A stretch of 64,000 nt of DNA from Ceratothoa steindachneri (taxonomy: Eukaryota > Arthropoda > Malacostraca > Isopoda > Cymothoidae): NCBI GenBank assembly GCA_963969495.1, contig OZ018326.1, positions 150,751,806 through 150,815,805 of the forward strand, read 5' to 3'. Below are positions 59,414-64,000 of this stretch, one piece after another. The first letter of the stretch is position 1. Every line of letters begins with the position of its first letter. The notes below the pieces were generated by a model. That model did not search any database, had not been told where the DNA came from, and saw only the letters and a list, made by a program, of their open reading frames with translations. The position numbers and the translations under genes were made by a program.

Positions 59414-60492
59414 ATGCCGGGGCCTGAACGTTTAAAAACTGTTTGTCCTAAATGCGATTGTACACGCTGGGTTATAGATTTTAAAGAAGCGAGCTATGCT
59501 GCCATAACCGACTCATCTATATGCCTTTTTTGTGAGATTAGAAACGAACATAAAAGGGAAACAGACGAACTGAACGAAACTATATGCGCGCTTAGAAAGG
59601 AAATAGCCGAGCTTAGAACCCAACACCCTACAAATGCGCCCGTTACTCCTACCTGTGTTTCGCTAGAAGTATTTACTAACTTAGAAAAAAAGGTCTCTTC
59701 TTTGCAGGAGTTCATAGAAAGAAATGTTGCAGTTAATAATCCCAAGACTAAAACGACAAAAGAAAACCAAATTACCACAAAAGGGAAGGGAGTACCATCT
59801 CGGCCAGCTAGCAGTAAAGTAAACATTCCTATCAATAAAAATAATTCTTTTCAGCAGGTAAAAAAAGGAGCAAGACCACAGCAAAAGATGTTTCTCCCGA
59901 TTAAGACTCATAATTCTTTTCAAGCATTAGCAGATCGAAAGGAGGAATCAGAAGTCGAATGTGCAATTGTGGGGATTCCATAATAAGGGGCCAACTTGAC
60001 TCATTTTGCAGGTTAAATCCAACGAAACGAAAAAGATTCTGTCTACCAGGTGCCTCCGTCGACGACATTACTAACTCGATTGACCCTCTCTTTCAGGACG
60101 TAAAGAAGGAAACAGTCATGGTTGTACATGTGGGAACAAATAATGTGCTGACCACTCGATCGGAAGAACTACTCGACAAATACAAGAAGATGATTCGAGC
60201 TTTTAAATCTAAAACTAATAATTTCATCATTTCAGGAATTCTTCCGCGTAGTAAGGGCAGGGACAGTTTCTACAGTAGAGCCCACTATACTAATAATTGT
60301 CTTGAAACAATTTGCAGGAGTGAGAGTGTCGAATTTGTGAACCTTTGGGATGACTTCTATAACAAAAGCGAACTTTTTCTCCCAGACGGCCTTCACCTCA
60401 ATAACATGGGCTCTACTCGGTTGTCGAGACTATTTACAGAAGCAATCGCAAATTTTCAGATACTACAGAGGTTCCGCGCGATAAAAGAATAA
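59414..60492 (+). pseudogene. CR1 ORF1 with SGNH esterase, one-base frameshift
   Basis: ATG at 59414 (MPGPERLKTVCPKCDCTRW). Two zinc-binding CxxC pairs (CPKC, CLFC), a coiled coil over residues ~50-110 and a basic linker precede the esterase. The first 189 codons run in one frame and stop at 59983. The esterase continues in another frame from 59959, with GDSIIRG (Ser codon 59977-59979), HVGTNN and DGLHLNN (Asp and His). One base missing from the G run at 59971-59974, directly before the GDS motif, explains the break. Everything else looks functional. Confidence 0.9.
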
Positions 60493-60512
60493 AAAACATT
60501 TCGTGTAAAAAT

Positions 60513-63275
60513 TTGAGAAATTCTCTTAAAGCTACCCTATTTAACGCTAGATCACTCCGAAACAAATTTTCAGAATTCCAAACGTTGGTAGCATTAAATA
60601 AGTATGACATAATAGGCATTACTGAAACTTGGATACATAGTCATACGAGAGACTATATTAGTGAATATCATTTGCAAGGCTACAAATTATTTAGCAAGGA
60701 TAGAATATATAAAGAAGGAGGTGGAGTTCTTTTGTATATAAATGAGGAGCTTCACCCTATTAACTGTAATATAGACACAGATTTTGAATTAATAGGAGTA
60801 ACATTAAATATAAAAAAGTGTTTGCATATCTTCTTAGTCTATAGAAAGCCCCACTGTTCATATGAAGCGGATCAAAGATTATATGAAACTCTGACGAACG
60901 TAAGTAAAGACAAATTCTGTCTCATTATTGGCGACTTTAATTGCCCCCAAATAAATTGGCTGACAAAGAACTCGGATTCGGAAGGCCAAAGATTACTAAA
61001 TTTTATAAACGATAATTTGTTAACTCAGTGGGTCACCGAGCCAACAAGAGGAGGAAATATATTAGACTTAATTTTAACTTCGGATGACGAACTTATTTCA
61101 AGAGTTTACGTCGGCGACCAACTTAGCGGTAGTGACCATAATCAAATAGAATTTGAATTAAGCTTACCCCAAGTAAGGAATATACGTAGTATTACAAAAT
61201 TTGACTTCCGAAAGGCAAATTTTAGAGGGTTAAGAAATAGTCTCAGGAACTTTAATATAAACGGTACAGATATAAATGAAGTGTGGAACAAGTTTAGAGA
61301 CAATCTTCTAAGGCAACAATCTCAATTCATTCCTTTAGCAATCACTAAATTAGGAAAAAAACAAAATCCCAAATGGTTAACAAGTGAAATAAAAAGAGAC
61401 ATCAATAGAAGAAAAAATGCTTATAAGATGTTTAAACTGAACAGTTCAGACACTAACAAGAAGAATTATTTCAATCTGAGGAGACGGGTAAAAACCGAAA
61501 TAAGGAGAGCAAAGCGTAACGAAGAAATGAGGGTGGCACTAAACTGTAAAAGAAACCCCAAAGAATTTTATGCCCTAGTTAATAGTAGAAAACCAATAAA
61601 AAACAGTATTGGGCCAATCATGGACGGACACAATAAGTTACAAGTTAAAGATAAAGACATATCCACTGTACTAAACGAATATTTTGCATCTGTTTTTACC
61701 AACGACACTTCTAATCCAAATATCGAGCCTTACTGTGAGTACTCAGGAAATGGCACACTAGAAAATATTGAATGCACGGGGATTGATGTAGAAATAGCAA
61801 TAGATAAAATGAAGAGATTCAAATCCCCCGGGCCTGACAAACTAGTGCCAAGAATAATAAAAGAATTGAAGGATGTTCTAGTGGATCAATTAACGTACAT
61901 CTTCAATTTATCCCTTGAAGCTGGGGCTGTTCCTCAGGACTGGAAACTAGCTAATGTCACGCCAATATTCAAAAAAGGACGAAAAGATTTACCAAGTAAT
62001 TATCGACCAATAAGCCTGACATCGGTGGTAGGCAAGATGCTAGAGCGTATTATTGCAGATAAAATAGTGAGCCATCTAGAAACAAACGAACTGCTATTCA
62101 ACACGCAGCATGGATTTAGGAAGCATAGGTCCTGTCTTACCAATTTATTAGAGTTTTTACATTACATTAATAAAATTCATGATAGTGATAGATCTGTAGA
62201 CATTTTGTATCTAGATTTTAAAAAGGCCTTCGATAAAGTCCCACACAAGGAACTAATGTGTAAAGTCAGAGCCTTAGGAATACGTGGAAAAATAGCAAAT
62301 TGGATTGAAGATTGGCTTAGCGATCGTAAGCAAAGAGTAGTGATTAATGGAGAAGAGTCCAATTGGAAAGCTGTAACTAGTGGAGTTCCCCAGGGATCGG
62401 TCTTGGGACCCTTGCTCTTCATTATATATGTGAATGACATAGACGTTGGAATAATTTCTAAAATCTCAAAATTCGCCAACGATTGTAAACTGGGTAAAAG
62501 CATAGTCACCGAGCAAGATAGACTAGATTTTCAGAGTGACATTGATCACATAAGTGAATGGTCTAGGAAGTGGAAACTTCCCCTTAACCTGGAGAAATGT
62601 AAAGTAATGCACATTGGTCACAAAAATCCTAAGGCAGATTACAAACTCGAGAGCGAAACAATAACAGAATCAGAAATCGAAAAAGATCTCGGTATCTATG
62701 TCACAAACGATCTCAAGTTCACTCGACAGTGCGTCAATGTTGAAAAGAAAGCGCGGAAGATACTAGGTTATATAAAGAGACAAATCACTTATAAAAGCGA
62801 TACAACTGTAATCAACTTGTATAACGCCCTAGTGAGACCCCATTTGGAATACTGTGCGCAGGCTTGGTCACCCTCCTTCAAAAAAGACATTGAAAGATTA
62901 GAAAGAGTTCAGGCCACAGCTACTAAAATGATACCTTCGTTAAGAAATTATAGTTATGAAACACGAATAGACAAGCTAAACCTTTACAAGTTGGAAACTA
63001 GACGTGTACGAGGCCAGTTGATTCAAGTATATAAAATACTAAATAGAATTGATAATGTGGATTACTCAATCTGGTTCGAGTTCAACAGAAATGTAACAAG
63101 GAATAACAGTATGAAGCTAATCCCTCCAAAATACAAATTGAATGTATGCGGTAATTTCTTTTCGTATAAAATAGTAAATATTTGGAATCAGTTAACGGAA
63201 GAGGTCGTTTCGAGCCCCAGTGTCGAGGCGTTTAAAAGGAGGTTAGATAAAATCATAAATACGCTTACATACTAA
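60513..63275 (+). CDS. CR1 ORF2: AP endonuclease and reverse transcriptase, 920 residues, motif C mutated
   Basis: Uninterrupted frame. Endonuclease: LFNARSLRNKF, ITETWIHSH, IIGDFNCPQINW (Asp141) and GSDHNQIEF. Reverse transcriptase: SPGPDKLVPRIIKE, NYRPISLTSVVGKMLERII, HGFRKHRSCLTNLLEF, YLDFKKAFDKVPH (Asp568) and TSGVPQGSVLGPLLF. In motif C the usual FADD reads FAND: codon 656 (62478-62480) is AAC, so one of the catalytic metal-binding aspartates is asparagine and polymerase activity should be lost. C-terminal region complete. Lacks an ATG at its start (open from before 60513, first residues LRNSLKATLFN), again suggesting reinitiation after ORF1. Confidence 0.92.
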   Translation: MRNSLKATLFNARSLRNKFSEFQTLVALNKYDIIGITETWIHSHTRDYISEYHLQGYKLFSKDRIYKEGGGVLLYINEELHPINCNIDTDFELIGVTLNIKKCLHIFLVYRKPHCSYEADQRLYETLTNVSKDKFCLIIGDFNCPQINWLTKNSDSEGQRLLNFINDNLLTQWVTEPTRGGNILDLILTSDDELISRVYVGDQLSGSDHNQIEFELSLPQVRNIRSITKFDFRKANFRGLRNSLRNFNINGTDINEVWNKFRDNLLRQQSQFIPLAITKLGKKQNPKWLTSEIKRDINRRKNAYKMFKLNSSDTNKKNYFNLRRRVKTEIRRAKRNEEMRVALNCKRNPKEFYALVNSRKPIKNSIGPIMDGHNKLQVKDKDISTVLNEYFASVFTNDTSNPNIEPYCEYSGNGTLENIECTGIDVEIAIDKMKRFKSPGPDKLVPRIIKELKDVLVDQLTYIFNLSLEAGAVPQDWKLANVTPIFKKGRKDLPSNYRPISLTSVVGKMLERIIADKIVSHLETNELLFNTQHGFRKHRSCLTNLLEFLHYINKIHDSDRSVDILYLDFKKAFDKVPHKELMCKVRALGIRGKIANWIEDWLSDRKQRVVINGEESNWKAVTSGVPQGSVLGPLLFIIYVNDIDVGIISKISKFANDCKLGKSIVTEQDRLDFQSDIDHISEWSRKWKLPLNLEKCKVMHIGHKNPKADYKLESETITESEIEKDLGIYVTNDLKFTRQCVNVEKKARKILGYIKRQITYKSDTTVINLYNALVRPHLEYCAQAWSPSFKKDIERLERVQATATKMIPSLRNYSYETRIDKLNLYKLETRRVRGQLIQVYKILNRIDNVDYSIWFEFNRNVTRNNSMKLIPPKYKLNVCGNFFSYKIVNIWNQLTEEVVSSPSVEAFKRRLDKIINTLTY

Positions 63276-63580
63276 AAACATAAGATTACACTGAAAATAA
63301 TTAGATTAAGAATATTAAAAGAAAAATAATAATGTAGAAATGCATTTCTGCTTTCCTGTCGAAATTCCTGTTTGTGTACTTTTTTTCTAGCACAGCGGGT
63401 ATCTTTTCATCTTTCATTGCCCGAAAGATCGGGCGGGAGAGGTGGGAGGGGAGAGCCTTAAACTTTACTATACTATTTCTATGACGAGTAGATTGAATAG
63501 CAATATTAAATGAGTACCTCCTCGGTATGGACTAACTTAGTCTTCTGAGGTACTATCTTTCCTTGTAACTCCTTGTAAGT
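63276..63580 (+). other. CR1 3' untranslated region
   Basis: A-rich start, then a G-rich patch (63428-63455) and a terminal short tandem of CTTGTAA units at about 63561-63578 that marks the probable 3' end. Confidence 0.6.
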
Positions 63581-64000
63581 GATTAGTGTTGAACTGATGA
63601 TTATATGAATTGAAATTGTGAATTTCTTTTATGAGAGCTGGTTCTATTAGGAGTCTATGCATATAATTGTGGGAGTTATAAATTATTTTGCCATTATCAA
63701 AGTCATTTGCATAGTCGTTACTTAATTTAATGCAAGCCTAAATACAGGATATTTTCAGAGAATACAGAACAAAAATGTATTCATAATAACGAACACTAGA
63801 ATGAAGTAGCTCAAAAATCACTGTGATTTATACAGAGAAAAACTTTTTCCTATCGACAAAAAAGAGGAAATGCTCTAAGAAAGAGATAAAGAAAAACAAG
63901 AGAAGATGGGAGATGAACTCCCCAACCAGATAGATCAGCCAAAAACTTAGGAATAAATGAAAGAGGAAAAGTTTTACATAAAGTGGAAAATTCCTTAAAA
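63581..64000. other. AT-rich DNA, no gene seen
   Basis: No motif or repeat supported up to the window edge. Confidence 0.5.

Larger units (their letters stand above)
59414..63580 (+). mobile_element. Second CR1-type LINE, young, nearly intact
   Basis: ORF1 (59414-60492, one frameshift) and ORF2 (60513-63275, uninterrupted) are in the same arrangement as the minus-strand element at 12.2-16.6 kb, and the proteins are clearly related but far from identical, so these are two families of the same clade. The 3' untranslated region is about 300 bp and ends near 63580 in a short tandem CCTTGTAACTCCTTGTAA. Confidence 0.9.

Overview
This window is animal, most likely invertebrate, nuclear DNA. It is AT-rich, has at least a dozen long (TA)n arrays, and is packed with eukaryotic transposable elements. 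I see no rRNA or tRNA gene, no CRISPR array and no convincing host gene. Crustacean or another arthropod is my guess from the mix of elements and the microsatellite load, but nothing here fixes the species.

Layout. 1-10.7 kb is a chain of DNA elements, most of them bounded by (TA)n: a large palindromic element (628-2039), a mariner-like element with long inverted ends sitting inside a TA array (3715-5416), a piggyBac element with intact TTAA target duplications (5675-9078) inserted between two inverted arms of another repeat family, and a worn Tc1/mariner copy (9372-10566). 12.2-16.6 kb is a CR1-type LINE on the minus strand with an esterase-type ORF1 and an ORF2 broken by one stop. 17.2-20.5 kb holds a heavily decayed LINE, also minus strand. 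24.5-26.2 kb is a foldback element whose arms are built from ~128-bp tandem units. 28.3-31.6 kb is a decayed jockey-like LINE. 32.8-33.4 kb has palindromes and a third copy of the family flanking the piggyBac element.

36.2-38.0 kb (+) and 44.1-45.2 kb (-) are two broken copies of a multicopy invertebrate protein family of unknown function. One copy keeps a good intron. Its residue pattern suggests an RNase H-fold, DDE-like transposase. This is the best candidate here for something undescribed.

40.0-43.8 kb and 49.2-56.7 kb are two Ty3/Gypsy-type LTR retrotransposons in which integrase lies upstream of reverse transcriptase (Gmr1-like order). The second has both LTRs and sits inside an L2-like LINE that itself sits inside a Tc1 element, a three-level nest from about 48.1 to 58.1 kb. 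59.4-63.6 kb is a young CR1-type LINE with a full-length 920-residue ORF2, but one catalytic aspartate of its reverse transcriptase is asparagine and ORF1 has a one-base frameshift.

Nothing in the window works as an operon or pathway. Its story is the order of insertions: old LINE and Tc1 relics at the base, palindromic and TA-flanked DNA elements, then younger piggyBac, Gypsy and CR1 insertions. All autonomous elements seen carry at least one inactivating change.
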